DNA of 64,000 bases from Salvator merianae. Its lineage: Eukaryota; Chordata; Lepidosauria; Squamata; Teiidae. The notes beneath the pieces were generated by a model. That model did not search any database and was not told the origin of the DNA. It saw nothing but the letters and a program-made list of their open reading frames with translations. Each line of letters begins with the position of its first letter. Within the stretch, counting starts at the first letter, position 1. Of this stretch, positions 12,171-22,800 are shown piece after piece. The position numbers and the translations under genes were made by a program. The stretch is taken from the NCBI GenBank assembly GCA_003586115.2, contig QVOM02000126.1, positions 57,704,943 to 57,768,942 of the forward strand, written 5' to 3'.

Positions 12171-12400
12171 GAAATATATTACAGTTCACATTTAAAATAT
12201 ACATAAACCAAGAATTAAAGAGGATTTTTAAAAATCTGTTTTATATATAGATGTTAGAAATATATTACAGTACACATTTAAAATATACATAAACCAAGAA
12301 TTAAAGAGGAAAAAAAAGTTTTTTTTAATTATAGAGTTTTGAAATATACAGTTATCATTTAAAATATAAATAAACCAAGAATTAAAGAGAAAGAAAGAGA
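12171..12400. repeat. Tandem repeat, three units of about 85 bp
   Basis: Each unit begins GAAATATA (12,171; 12,257; 12,341), passes through 'CATTTAAAATATA' and ends 'AAACCAAGAATTAAAGAG'. The spacing is 86 and 84 bp. The units are AT-rich and differ at several positions, so the array is not recent. Confidence 0.9.
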
Positions 12401-13014
12401 TCTCTGCTCATTCTTTTGAAGACTAAATATATATGTATTCTCTCTATACACTATAATGCTATAATTATTTTACTTCTTTTGGCAATTTATACTTTTCTAG
12501 TCATCAAATCCTAATATATCATTTTTCTTCTTACTCAAAAATTAATAAGGTGTTCACAATGTTTAAGAAATGACTCTAGTGTTCTTTCTCTAATCAAACA
12601 TGTCAATTTGTCCATTTCTGTCGAGTCTATCAGTTTCACCAGCCAGTTTGCCATGGTGGCTAATGCTGAGTTCTTCTATCCTTGCACATATAGCTGTCTT
12701 GCAGCCATGATCATACACTGAAATAATTATCTGTATTGCAACTCTTCTCCAGTAGAGAGGATTTTTGTGAGCCATGGAGGATAGTCTGATGCAAATGCAA
12801 CTCAGCATGAGGTGACTCTAGGATGAGAAAAATACATGAGGGCAGCCAGTAGGATTATAGGGACAAAAATAACAGCCCTCGTCCAATAAAATTCCATGGA
12901 ACTCTGTGGTATGATAACACATTGAAGACTGTGTAACAGTTCTAATTACTTTACTCAAAAAGACTATTCTACTGTAGAATGAGAGTGTGTGTGGGGAAGA
13001 TAAAGAAACAGGTA
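12401..13014. other. No gene or repeat recognised
   Basis: AT-rich anonymous sequence with no notable open frame or structure. Confidence 0.45.
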
Positions 13015-13420
13015 ACCAAACTGATCAAGAGGATGAAACAGCTCCTCTATAATGAATGAGTTAAACATCTGAGGCATTTCAGGTTGTTTTTTTTAAGGTG
13101 AATAAGAAGGAGTATGTCAGAAGTGTATATAATGATTGGTGTAAAAAAGGGAACATAAAAGAATTTTCCCCCTTCCTCCCTTGTCAGTCTGGTAGCTGGA
13201 ATCAACTGAGAATTTGAATGTTGGAAGATTTCAATCTACATGAAAGGAAATCACTTTTGGCAAACACATAATTAGACTATGGAATTTGCTACCATAAGAT
13301 GTAGCGCTGGCCAGGATCTTGGACAGCTTTAAAAGGGCATTAAATAAGTTCTTTGAAGACAGCATTATTATGGTAGTATACTACATCTAATAACACACGT
13401 GCCTCAGAAATAGATATGGC
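13015..13420 (+). repeat. CR1-family LINE, 3' end
   Basis: 'AGACTATGGAATTTGCTACCATAAGATGTAGCGCTGGCC' followed by 'GACAGCTTTAAAAGGGCATTAAATAAGTTC' is the sense form of the CR1 3' region that also occurs in antisense at 32.1 and 34.8 kb. It is 5'-truncated, as most CR1 copies are, and diverged with small insertions. Confidence 0.65.
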
Positions 13421-13507
13421 ATGAACTTGTTTATAGATGATAACTTATAAAATTAATACTTTTCTAACTGGCATAATGGCACAGCATTCTTCAAAATGAA
13501 TACTTAC

Positions 13508-13719
13508 GAAACACTGAGACTTGAATGTATCAGGTTGGGTCACTGTTTCTTGAATAAGGCACTGTATTGCCTGGGCATATAGGTTATTGGGGCAGTCTAT
13601 GCTGCGGGGTATACCAGCTGATTCTACTAAATCATCTGCACCTTTGGCAGCTTTTGCACACAATGCTTCCATAAAAGAGATATGTGAGGCTGTGACATAG
13701 TTGGCACCCTCAACTTTTT
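13508..13719 (-). pseudogene. Exon-like coding block, unidentified protein
   Basis: Read on the minus strand this 212-bp block is open throughout and has a protein-like composition, including MEALCAKAAKGADDLVESAG and CPNNLYAQAIQCLIQETV. It is unlike the low-complexity frames elsewhere in the window. It ends at a consensus splice donor (TTC|GTAAGTA at 13,502-13,508) in phase 0. On the upstream side the nearest AG (TCTAG at 13,720-13,721) gives a start that enters the frame in phase 1, but the polypyrimidine tract before it is poor and an L1-like tail begins about 15 bp further on. I do not recognise the protein. It could be one exon of a long minus-strand gene whose introns fill the window, or an isolated relic. 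I label it cautiously because no second exon is visible. Confidence 0.35.
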
Positions 13720-13734
13720 CTAGACATTATAAGC

Positions 13735-14480
13735 TGGATTTTTTTAAAATTTCTTTTTTTAAAATAAAATAAAATAATTATATCTATACACACAAAATCC
13801 TCAGAACCAATTCAACAATAATAAATTACAAAGAAATTACAAAACATACCTCCCCCCCCTCCCCCCAAAAAAAAAAACCTTGGCACCCTCTACATTATTA
13901 TACTCCTTTCAATTCAGGCCTGAATCAATTTTAATACAGATAATTTTCCAGGTAAGTTCATATATTTCAATCAGGCAAACTTCAAATAAAGGTAACTAGG
14001 TCATTACAAAATTATAATTGTCCTCTACGCTCCCCTCCATATTACTCTTCTGTTGTTTACAACTTCATTAACAAAAATATCCCAGATAACAGTATTCTAT
14101 TCTTCTATTGTCAGATTTTGTGCAACTTTTTCAATTGTGTGCAGTTATCAACTTTGGAGCTAATAACAGGAAATGAAATAGGTATTTATTTTCCTTGGTT
14201 AAATTTAAGGAATCGAAGTGATGAAGAAGAACTATGTTAGGATCAATATTCAACACTTTAGGAATTATTTTCTTGGTGTTCTTACCTATTTTTTTCCAGT
14301 AGTCTTAATACTTGTGAACAATCCCGTCATCAATGTTGGTAAATTGGTTGGCATTACTCCACTCCCAGCATATAACTTATTTATTTTAGTGATTTGAATT
14401 ATTTGGATGGGGATTTTATACCTTCTATATAGTGCCTTAAGATATAGCTCTCTTAATCTCATCGACTTAAAAAAAAATAG
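13735..14480 (-). repeat. L1-like LINE 3' untranslated region, antisense (tentative)
   Basis: The stretch opens with T-rich runs (an A-rich tail on the minus strand), then AATAAATTACAAAGAAATTAC words and C-runs near 13,850-13,866. Its style, AT-rich and C-poly interrupted, resembles antisense 3' ends of reptile L1 elements. No reverse transcriptase is visible, so the assignment is weak. Confidence 0.35.
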
Positions 14481-14889
14481 GAATATTACACATTATTTTG
14501 TTCCAAGCTGAATCTGAGATGTATGTCCTACATCCAGTTCTCAATTTCCTTTAAAGACCTTAGGAGAAGAAGTTAATACATTTATCATTATCTTATAATT
14601 CCAGATGTGGCTCCCTTTAGGCTGGATTGCCAGGCAAGTTTTACAAGTGGTGGATGAATGATGAGACCTACCAACACACCCAGGTGATCCTTGAGGTTTT
14701 GGAACATTTAAGCTGCATTTTGAACTCTCTGTGCAGGCATATCCTGAAAAAGCAAAAGCAGGTTCCACACAAATGTTCTAAACAAAAATCTTGTTTGCAT
14801 ACCTGCTGCTGTTCTGAGCAAGGGGAACAATGTTGTGCTCAGGATCTTTTTGGAGAGCACAGTAAATGGCCACAGAAGTTAGAGCAGGT
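14481..14889. other. No feature recognised
   Basis: It contains a 104-codon plus-strand frame (14,627-14,941) with cysteine-rich segments that runs into the BovB copy. I see no known domain, and the frame crosses an obvious repeat boundary. Confidence 0.4.
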
Positions 14890-15312
14890 AAGTGTAATGT
14901 ATGGCTGTGAGGGATGGACCATAAGGAAAACTAAGAATTGAAGAATCAACACTTTTAAACTGTGGGGCTGGAGAAGACTTTTGGGAGCCACAGACTGCAA
15001 AGAGATCAAATCAGTCAATACTAGAGGAAATTGACCCTGACTGCTCATTGGAAAGACAAATAATGAAGCTGAAGCTCAAATAGTTTGGCCACATAATGAG
15101 AAGACAGGACCCGTTGAAAAGATCCTAATGCTGAGAAAGAATGAAGGCAAAAGGAGAGGATGAGATTGATACAGTAAATCGTACAATGGAAGCAATGGAC
15201 ATGAGCTTGGGAAAACTTTGGGAGACAGTAGAAGACAGAAGGGTCTGGCATGCGATGTCCATGGGGTCACGAAGAGTCAGATGTGACCTAGCAACTGATC
15301 AATAACAACTTT
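14890..15312 (+). pseudogene. BovB (RTE-clade) LINE, 3' end
   Basis: The stretch encodes the C-terminal part of the BovB polyprotein: MYGCEGWTIRKTKN, then a stop, then LWGWRRLLGATDCKEIKSVN in the next in-frame segment. The typical 3' end 'ATGGGGTCACGAAGAGTCAGA' and a CAACTGATCAATAACAAC tail follow. BovB is an RTE-clade non-LTR retrotransposon known for horizontal spread between squamates and ruminants, and its 3' end is shared by the SINEs it mobilises. This copy is 5'-truncated and has several stops and frameshifts. Confidence 0.85.
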
Positions 15313-16573
15313 CCAAAATTCCGTTAAAAATCAGGGACCTAATTAGAAGTGCTGCATTAGCAGACAGCCACTCTTTTGATTCCAAGTTTCCGCATCCCTC
15401 TTTTTGAAAAAGAAAATAAAGTAGAAGTCAGTCAGACATGTGATTACAACAATACAAAAAACTTTTGTATAGGAATACATGTGAAGAATTGGGAATGCAC
15501 AGATCTCACTAATTAATTATTTTGCATATTGATTCTGCCTTGAATCTCATTAGTTTTCTGATGCAGCTAAGAAATGTCTTGGATGCCGTGACATGTGTGA
15601 GTGCATATTATTTTTGTGCATGTGGCTTCATTTTTGACATGGGAAGCACCTGGAGATGTGCATCTCAGCACTCCATCTCATCACCAGGTGCTTTCTGCTT
15701 TCCTGGGTGCCTGCCGCAATAAGCAACAATACACTCATCTCTACAGCACACTTCCATGACCTCTGCCATAGATGACTTGAGTGGGCATCATAGTTCTCAA
15801 TAAGCACGTTGTGCTGAGAATGGAGACATCAGAAGCTGTGACCATGGGCTCCCTGAACCATAAGTGGAGATGCATTCATAATCTTAGGTACATTTCAGTC
15901 AATGGGATTCTGTCCCATCCACCTACCCATCCATTACTTTTCAGCAGTGTTGTAACAATACACATTGATTCATGGGTAATTAAGGAAGCTAGGATGGCAC
16001 AAAAAAGCTTAACAATGTTCAAAGGCAGTAAACTGTGCGTACAAAATGACTCTGCAATTCAGAGAAGCAAAACAACAATAAAAAAGAGAGATTTCTTAAT
16101 GCAGCATTTCTAGACAAGGAGGAAAAATATGGAATATTTGGGAAACTTTTCTAGATAGTGGCTTTTAAAAAGCTGCAAAGAAAAGCCTTTTTTCTCCTTC
16201 TCTAAACATCACCTGTGTGCTAAATAGAATGTAATATAATTCATACAGCAGAGCACAGTTGCTCCAGAATACAGTCTTGTGCTTTGGTCCATTAACATTA
16301 ATGTTATATAGTCTAGGAGGGCTCAGTGGCAATATTTTACATCTGTGGTAAATACCTCAGAAATGTTATGATTGTGGTAGAAAGACCTCTGGTTGAAAAT
16401 GTTGCCTCAGACATGTCTCTGGTTTTTCCATGTTCTGTTTTTTTGCTATTTGACTCTATGGGGGGAGAGTGTTGTATAATACACTTGAAATCAATCTCCC
16501 TCCCTATCATTCATAGTTGGTACAAGCTTATAAGCATAATAAACAAAAATGAAATTTTGTTTTAGACAAAAAA
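15313..16573. other. No gene or repeat recognised
   Basis: Anonymous AT-rich sequence. Open frames up to 110 codons (15,781-16,113) have no recognisable domain. Confidence 0.45.
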
Positions 16574-16792
16574 CCCTGCTTTGGCACACATTTAAAAAAC
16601 AGCTCAAAAGCAGAGCAGAGATGGTAGCATGTGGATGCTAGTGTGTCCATCCCACCTCTAATCCACATTAAAGACCAGAGAATATGTTTTGGAAGAGTAT
16701 TTGTCCTTTAAGACATTAGCAAGCAGACATCACCACCTCTAAGCTGTTTTTGAGTCTTTTTTTTTTTTTTTTTATTGTGTGTGTCTGCAGCC
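16574..16792. mobile_element. Palindrome-ended DNA transposon, family T
   Basis: The left half reads 'GGCACACATTTAAAAAACAGCTCAAAAGCAGAGCAGAGATGG'. The right half is its approximate reverse complement, 'CACCTCTAAGCTGTTTTTGAGTC', then a T run and 'GTGTGTCTGCAGCC'. Similar copies lie at 20.2, 30.85 (left half), 49.85 and 53.2 kb. No coding capacity. A run of about 18 T (16,757-16,773) near the right side is part of or inserted in the element. Confidence 0.6.
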
Positions 16793-17139
16793 ATACAAGC
16801 CATTGAGAATACAGCACCATTGAGCAATGTAAAAAAAATAAAAATACTATATCAGCTTCTGGTAAATAGGTGCACTCTACTAGCTGCTGGGCTCCACCCT
16901 GCTGACTCAGTAGGGCTGATAGAACTTGAAGTCTAAAGTATTATTTTTTAAAAAAACTGTAGCCCAAAACATTGAAGTTGTTCAGGAACAAGTGCTTTTT
17001 CCACATGTTGCAGAGTTAAAAAATTCATACATTTTGGAGTGAAAGTTTTAAACCAGTATTATATATAAGTAATAAAATGATAATTTGGGGGTGTTTCTTG
17101 CATTTACTTTTAAAGTGATCCATGAAGAGATTCAGTCAT

Positions 17140-18028
17140 CTCCCTTCTGCATTGTGGATCAGTTTAAGGGTGGCCACTCCCACCGTTAAATCTGTCTGCA
17201 TTGGACAGAGAATAGAATGGATTAGCCTGCCAAAATGGCCACCAAGACTGGGATACCTGTAGATCTTTATAAAATGGTGTACCAGAGGACTTTGGATGGC
17301 TGGAACGGAACAAGAAGGCATGTGGAAGGGCACTCACATCCTTGCTTCATTTTAGCAGGGTCCCCTGGGGCTCTATAGCCCAGGAATGTGAAAGCTGGCT
17401 CCAAAGAATGTGTGATCTTTGGGGCCGGCAAGGAGGCTGTACTGGAACAGCTGTCCAAATGTGGAAAGCTTGTTGTGGTACAGGTGGCTCCCTTCAACTG
17501 CTAGACCATTCCAGCTTGACCTGTGGCCTGTTCATACTTACATGCTAGTGAGCATCTGGACACTCGCTAGCAAACTGTGTCCACACTTTGCAGGTCCCAG
17601 TGTTCGGGAGCATGTGCAGATGCTCCTGAACACTACTAACTATGGACAGATAAATTGCTGTCCACACCTTAACTGGGGGCAGCTGGACTGTTCCCTGTCA
17701 GCAGTGTTCGCACTTGCTTCTGGGTATGAGCACTGCTGGCTGAGGCATGGTTGTGGTTGTATAATTGTGTGTCATGTCCTCAGTCACCATGGCAGTGGCC
17801 AGACATTTCCATGACCACTGTCATGGTGGGCAGGCCAGCATCTGTACTGTGAGTGCTGGAAGCCCAGTTCTAGGCTGTTACAACTCTCACAGTGTGGATG
17901 GCTGCTGCACTGCTGGGTCTGGTCCAGCGCAGAATGGTGTAATTATACCATAGTATTGTATGCTGCCAAGCGTAAACAGGCCCCTGTTCTTGCTGGAACG
18001 GTACAGCAAAGGTAAGTGTGGAAATACC
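17140..18028 (-). mobile_element. Family R DNA transposon hosting a nested family Q element
   Basis: The outer element shares 'AAAATGGCCACCAAGACTGGGATACC' with the 59.2 kb copy. It ends in GGTAAGTGTGGAAATACC, the usual subterminal block of the family. Its interior is interrupted by a family Q element at 17,525-17,982. Excising that element and one copy of its duplication restores a continuous family R sequence. The left terminal repeat is degraded (TCCCTTCTGCATTG). Confidence 0.65.
17525..17982 (-). mobile_element. Family Q DNA transposon, exact 5-bp target duplication
   Basis: The element starts GGCCTGTTCATACTTAC and ends GTAAACAGGCC. It is flanked by CCTGT on both sides (17,520-17,524 and 17,983-17,987), an exact 5-bp duplication. 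The interior contains the family's hairpin (TGGACAG at 17,643-17,649 with CTGTCCA at 17,658-17,664) and the CTAGTGAGC..GCTCNCTAG subterminal block. Non-coding. Confidence 0.8.
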
Positions 18029-18033
18029 CTTAG

Positions 18034-18380
18034 ATCCTAAACTTGCATTACTCTTTATATTTGAAAATATAATGGACTGTTTTAAAAATAACAGCAGCAA
18101 GATTGCAACAAGTTCATGGTGTCCAGGTAAAAAAAAAGTCTATCATAATTTCAGTGGATTCAGAAATGGTGGCAGGTTGAAATAGTTGAAATAACTAAAA
18201 TTTTGAGAAAATCTAGGTTTAATGAAAGATGACTTCTATTTATACTGAAAGTTTTTATCATGTTTGCACAGGAAAATAAGTTTTATAGTCATCTAAAAGG
18301 CTCATAGGTGCAAAGATTATAATCAGCCATTCTACAATCTTTTTTTAAATTCAGCAACAGGAAATTGAAAAATACATAAA
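18034..18380. other. No feature recognised
   Basis: AT-rich spacer between two DNA transposon copies. Confidence 0.5.
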
Positions 18381-18733
18381 GGGCCTTTTCGCACTGCAGC
18401 GGTGGAACATTCTTGTCCGCTCGCTAGAACGGAGCGTTTGCACTGCCGCGGGCATGCGCCTCACCCAATCCAAACCACATCGTACCCGATTCGAACCTGA
18501 TGTTGGGTAAGGCAAGACAAGTAAAAGCTTGTCTTCATCCCGACCTGCGGAATGGAGCGAAGATCGGGCACGGTGCTTTTGCACTCCCGTCGGCATTTGA
18601 AATGACGGCTGGGCGTGGCCGGCGCGGCTGCACATGCGGGGTGCGAAGTTTTCACACCCGGGTGCGAAGTTTTCATACCCGGTGTGAAGCTGTGCACCCA
18701 GGATACCCCTTTCGGCATGGCAGCCTACCTGCT

Positions 18734-18755
18734 GTTACGAAGTCGGCTTCGTAAC
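18734..18755. repeat. Perfect 9-bp inverted repeat with TCGG loop
   Basis: GTTACGAAG and CTTCGTAAC face each other around TCGG, inside the family P element. Confidence 0.9.
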
Positions 18756-18767
18756 GAGCCCTCTGGT

Positions 18768-18827
18768 TACGAAGCGGAGTACGATGCTACGAAGCGGGGT
18801 ACGATGGTACGAAGCGGGGTACGATGG
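18768..18827. repeat. Three tandem 20-bp units in a family P element
   Basis: The unit is TACGAAGCGGGGTACGATGG; the second and third copies are identical and the first differs at two positions. A partial fourth unit follows. The GTTACGAAGCRG word also occurs in the other family P copies at 30.4 and 50.85 kb. Confidence 0.95.
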
Positions 18828-19180
18828 TACGGAGTGCGGTATCGAACTAGCGGCTCCCATTCACACTGTTCCCTCTGCTGGTCAGCTTCGGGTCCCATCC
18901 TCTGGCTGGGAGTGCGAATGGCAGGCAATGTTCTCCAACCTATCCGGTTCGAAGCCAACTACTGGGAACGGTCTACCGAACTCAGTGCAAAAAGGTCCAA
19001 AGTCAGAATCTACAGCATGGATATATTTGTCAGTAGTGCCTCATAAAATCCAAGCCATGATTTTATGCTATCCCTGTAGATGGTTTTCAATGCTCTACTT
19101 GTATTCTCCTTGCATCAAATTAGAAAGCATGGGAAGAGGAGGACAGCTTATGCCTGCTTTCTCCAAATGTGTGGAATCAT

Positions 19181-20127
19181 GGGACCTTTCTGCACTGAAA
19201 GGTCCATGGTCTGAGCCGGTGGGTCTGGACCACTTAGGACTGCTGGTTTGGACCATGGAACAGCATTGTCTGCATGATGGCATTGGTCTAGAGCAGCTCT
19301 GGCCCCAAAGCTCAAGCAAGCTTTAAGGCTGGCCTCTGAGCACTCCAAGGGCTGGGAACAGAATTTCCTAGTTCCAGAGGCTCTGGGGAACCCCTTTCAG
19401 CTGCACGCTTTGATGCACTGCCTAAATGAGTCTCCCTCTAGTCGCAATCATGAGACCTGGAGCCTGTGCACACTTTAGTGCTAGTGAGCAATTGGATGCT
19501 CACTAGCACAGTGTGCCTGCACTGCGTGGAAGCCCTAGTGACCATCACTACTAACGGTGGACAACAAATTTGTTGTCCACAGCTGTACCAGGAGCAGCTG
19601 GACTGCTCCCAGTTTGCAGCATTCACGCCCAATTTTGGGTGCAAACACTGCACTCTGCGGTGTCACACAGTTGCAGCTGTGCAGTTGCATGCCGTGTCCA
19701 TGATGGCCATGACTGCCGCTGGACATTTCTGTGGCCACTGTCATGGTGGATGGCAAGCATTATCACGGTGAGTTCTGGTAGTTTATTTCTGGTGTGTTTC
19801 AGCCCTTGCAGTGCAGATGGTCACCGAACTGCAGGGACTGTTCCACCTTGGAATGGCTGCATTTGACCATTCCACAGTGGAAAGTGTAAAAATGTCCATG
19901 AATTCTGCATGCTTCTGTAGTCTCGACCAGGGCCCACTGGTCTGCCAGTAGATCTGTTTAAATAAGTCTATCAGTAGCCTTCACTAGGACCTTCCATCTA
20001 ATAATGCAGATGAAGCATTCCAGTGGGGTTGGGGCCTCACACGTGCACACTAACATGCAAACTGATGAAGCCCCAAAGTGGACTTTGCAGCCCTGAACCC
20101 AGACTAGAGGTAAGTGTAGAAAAGGCC
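19181..20127 (-). mobile_element. Family R DNA transposon hosting a nested family Q element
   Basis: The left end is GGGACCTTTCTGCACTG and the right end GTAAGTGTAGAAAAGGCC. The left arm 'GGTCTGGACCACTTAGGACTGCTGGTTTGG' and the right arm up to 'GAACCCAGACTAGAGG' match other family R copies. A family Q element is inserted at 19,454-19,896. Flank duplications for the outer element are not clear. Confidence 0.7.
19454..19896 (-). mobile_element. Family Q DNA transposon nested in family R
   Basis: The flanks are CATGA at 19,449-19,453 and 19,897-19,901, an exact 5-bp duplication if the element starts at GACCTGGAGCCTGTGCAC (the first end carries a small insertion). It contains a perfect 24-nt palindrome at 19,557-19,580, the central hairpin of the family. 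It has the usual right block 'CCATTCCACAGTGGAAAGTG'. Non-coding. Confidence 0.75.
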
Positions 20128-20183
20128 AGGGGCAGAACCTTCTCAGTGATGGCCCCATGAGTGTAGAGCTCCTGGCAGCACTG

Positions 20184-20355
20184 ACTGCATTCACACACAT
20201 TAAAAGAAAGAAAGCTCAAAAACTGTTTAGAGGCAATAGCATGTGGACATTAATGCTTCCATTCTGCTTCTAATCCAATTAAAGACCAAAAAATGCATTT
20301 TCTTATCACCTCTAAACTGCATTTGGGGTGCCTTTTTTACTGCGTGTGGATGCAG
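20184..20355. mobile_element. Family T palindrome-ended element
   Basis: The left half is ACTGCATTCACACACATTAAAAG with 'GCTCAAAAACTGTTTAGAGGC'. The right half is 'CACCTCTAAACTGCATTTGGG' and 'ACTGCGTGTGGATGCAG'. The two halves are imperfect reverse complements, as in the 16.6 kb copy. Confidence 0.6.
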
Positions 20356-20399
20356 AACTTCTCTCCACAGAAATTTGTTATTCTCCTTCTCTTCCTGTC

Positions 20400-20615
20400 T
20401 TTTGGGAAAGACATTTTATTTTATTTTATTTGGCTTCTGTCTCACAATCTTCTGCTTTATGATTTTATGCTTATGAATTACTGGAACTGTCAGCATTGTT
20501 ATCTTGATGTTTTAACTGCTGCTGTCTTTATTTTATTTGCATATGTCACTTTTGAATTGTTTTACATTTTTGTATTAGTAGTTGTTTTTGTTGACATTGT
20601 TGTAATCTGTTTCAC

Positions 20616-20648
<33 letters not shown>

Positions 20649-20690
20649 AACTAGAAAAGCTGAGTAAAAATAATAAACTGAACTAATCAC
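20400..20690 (+). repeat. Possible L2/CR1-group LINE 3' untranslated tail
   Basis: T-rich sequence with 'GTTTTAACTGCTGCTG', 'TTGAATTGTTTTACATTTTTGTATTAG' and the end 'GAAAAGCTGAGTAAAAATAATAAA' has the style of L2-type 3' ends. It contains a (CT)n run at about 20,619-20,648. Confidence 0.35.
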
Positions 20691-22648
20691 AAGTAAAATG
20701 TTTCCTCTTTTAAATTTATAAAATTTGGGAAAAGCTGAACCTTTATAATGTGCAGCTTTCTTACATATGTGGATTTTTTTTTTAAGACTCATGTGCAATC
20801 TGAAGATGTCAAACTCTTTTAGCCTGGTAAATCAGTGGAATACATGGATCCAAAATGACTAATAGATGCTCAGATTTGTGGTTTTCGTTGTGTCTCCACT
20901 TAGCCATTGGGGGGGCCTCCATTATCAGAGGAGCCTGCGGCTGCCCCAATCTCCTGGCAGCAGTGGACACCTTGCAGTGACCACACCAGCCCCTTTGCTG
21001 CCATGATCACCTTCTGAGGTGCTCTTTCCTGCTCTACATAGAGGCACTGTGCAAAAATAATGCTTTAGCTCTCTGAAATGGAGACCACGGACAGTGCTGA
21101 AGATCAGGGCACCACCTCCATCTTCCCAGATTGGAGCTGCCTCCCCCAGAAGTACCTACCCTGGGAACCTTTTTTTAGGAATTCTGATTAAATTGTAGTT
21201 CACATGGAAGAAGCAGAAGCAGATTCCTTCCCAATGTCATTGCCCCCCACCAAATCTGTCTGCCTCTGCTGCTGCAATTTTCCAATCAAGATAAAGCATT
21301 GTATCAACCAGATCTTTTCTGGCAAGGGCATTAAGGAGCAAATATCATTGGAGAACTTCTCTTCTTTTGAGGAAAATGGAAGGAGATGGACTTAAAGTCT
21401 TCCTGCAAATGTGCTATGGTTCCCTCGTCAGAATCTCCCCCTACCCTCACACGCACACAGTCTTAAGCAAACAAACAGGCCCACTGAAATATACAGTACA
21501 CGGGAAAGGATGTGGCTTGGCCTTCTGTTGCACTTGTTTTAAGAGCCTACACATGGGGTGGGGGGAGAGAAATTTTCTTTTGTTCATCCCAGAAGCCTGA
21601 ATTTTCAGAAGAAGTCACTAACATTGTTTTTCTTACATTTATCCATGTTTATCTTCTTTATTGAAGTAAATGGATCCAGCTTTCCCTTAAATAATAGGAA
21701 GCACATGGGAAAGGGCCATGTCAAGTTACAAGCTGACAAGAACAAAAAGCTGTTGGTGATTCTTCCCAATCCATTTGATCTTGCAGAATCTACAACTTTG
21801 CCCTTGAACCTTTATACTGGCAAACAGAAGCGCATGTTCCAGGTAGCTCCTCATTTGCTCTAAAATAAGTGAAGCTGTGGCAAGAGAGTTGTGACAGAAA
21901 TAATGAGCGCACTTGACATTTCTTTCAGATGAATTACTTTCTGAGGCATGTCATGTGAACAGCACATTCTGCCAACAGTCCCATTCTTGGTCCAAGTCAC
22001 ACTCTCATATGGAGCTCCAGCAAGTAAAAATGTGGCAATAAAATCAGGAGTTCAACACATCTGGATCTGTGAATGAATATTCAGTATTCAGCATTACCAG
22101 TTCATTTGTGCAACAAAGCCAACACTGGGCCTCTGAAGGAAATTCTGTGATCTTTTTCCTGCACATTGGTAAATGTGATGGAATATGTATGCATTTTCCC
22201 TCCAATATCATGATTCTGAATACGTTTAATTTTCAGTACGCAGTCTCCTGAGTTCATTATGTTAGGGCACAGCATTTTGTTGGGATCTCAGAAACACGGC
22301 TGGAAATGGACTAATTTTTGTCACCTGGCAAAATCAGCCACAGACAGCAACTTTGAAAACCAGGAACTTTGGTTGACCTCTGAAATTGGGCCAGTCCATG
22401 CCATGGCACACACTCCAGGCTACCGCACCACTGGTCTCCTGGATTGCTCAATCCAGATCAAAACGAGCCTTCATGATGTGCACCGACACAGAGCATTCAG
22501 ACATTGCTATAGAAGCTAGATATGTGTGTCCCAGAAAGAGTGACAGCACGTTTCTTTCTTTTTGGAGACAACCAATCATTTATAGTTGTATGGGATTCCA
22601 GCTCAGCTTTCACAGGCTGTTATGGGAGAGAACTGGTTTCTGCCTTTA
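20691..22648. other. No gene or repeat recognised
   Basis: Anonymous sequence. Frames of up to 101 codons occur (21,558-21,863, plus) without recognisable domains or clear splice sites. Confidence 0.45.
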
Positions 22649-22762
22649 GCCTTTCCTTCCTTCCTTCCTTCCTTCCTTCCTTCCTTCCTTCCTTCCTTCC
22701 TTCCTTCCTTTCTTTCTTTCTTTCTTTCTTTCTCTCTTTCTCTCTTTCTCTCTTTCTCTCTT

Positions 22763-22800
<38 letters not shown>

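Larger units (their letters stand above)
18382..18997 (-). mobile_element. Family P DNA transposon, GC- and CpG-rich, with 20-bp internal repeats
   Basis: The ends are GGCCTTTTCGCACTG and CAGTGCAAAAAGGTC, with TAAAG on the left and CAAAG on the right (5-bp duplication, 4/5 matching). The interior is far richer in G, C and CpG than the surroundings. The block 'TTGGGTAAGGCAAGACAAGTA' is the reverse complement of one in the copies at 30.1 and 50.5 kb, so this copy has the opposite orientation. It includes a perfect hairpin (18,734-18,755) and three tandem 20-bp units (18,768-18,827). A long plus-strand open frame covering it is a by-product of composition. Confidence 0.75.

Noticed and set aside
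16757..16773. Poly(T) run as a retrotransposon tail.
   Set aside because: It sits within a family T palindromic element, and no LINE or SINE body lies next to it.
18615..19326. Long plus-strand open frames (143 and 180 codons) over 18.6-19.3 kb.
   Set aside because: They run through a family P transposon, its tandem units and into a family R element. The length follows from GC-rich, stop-poor repeat sequence; no domain is visible.
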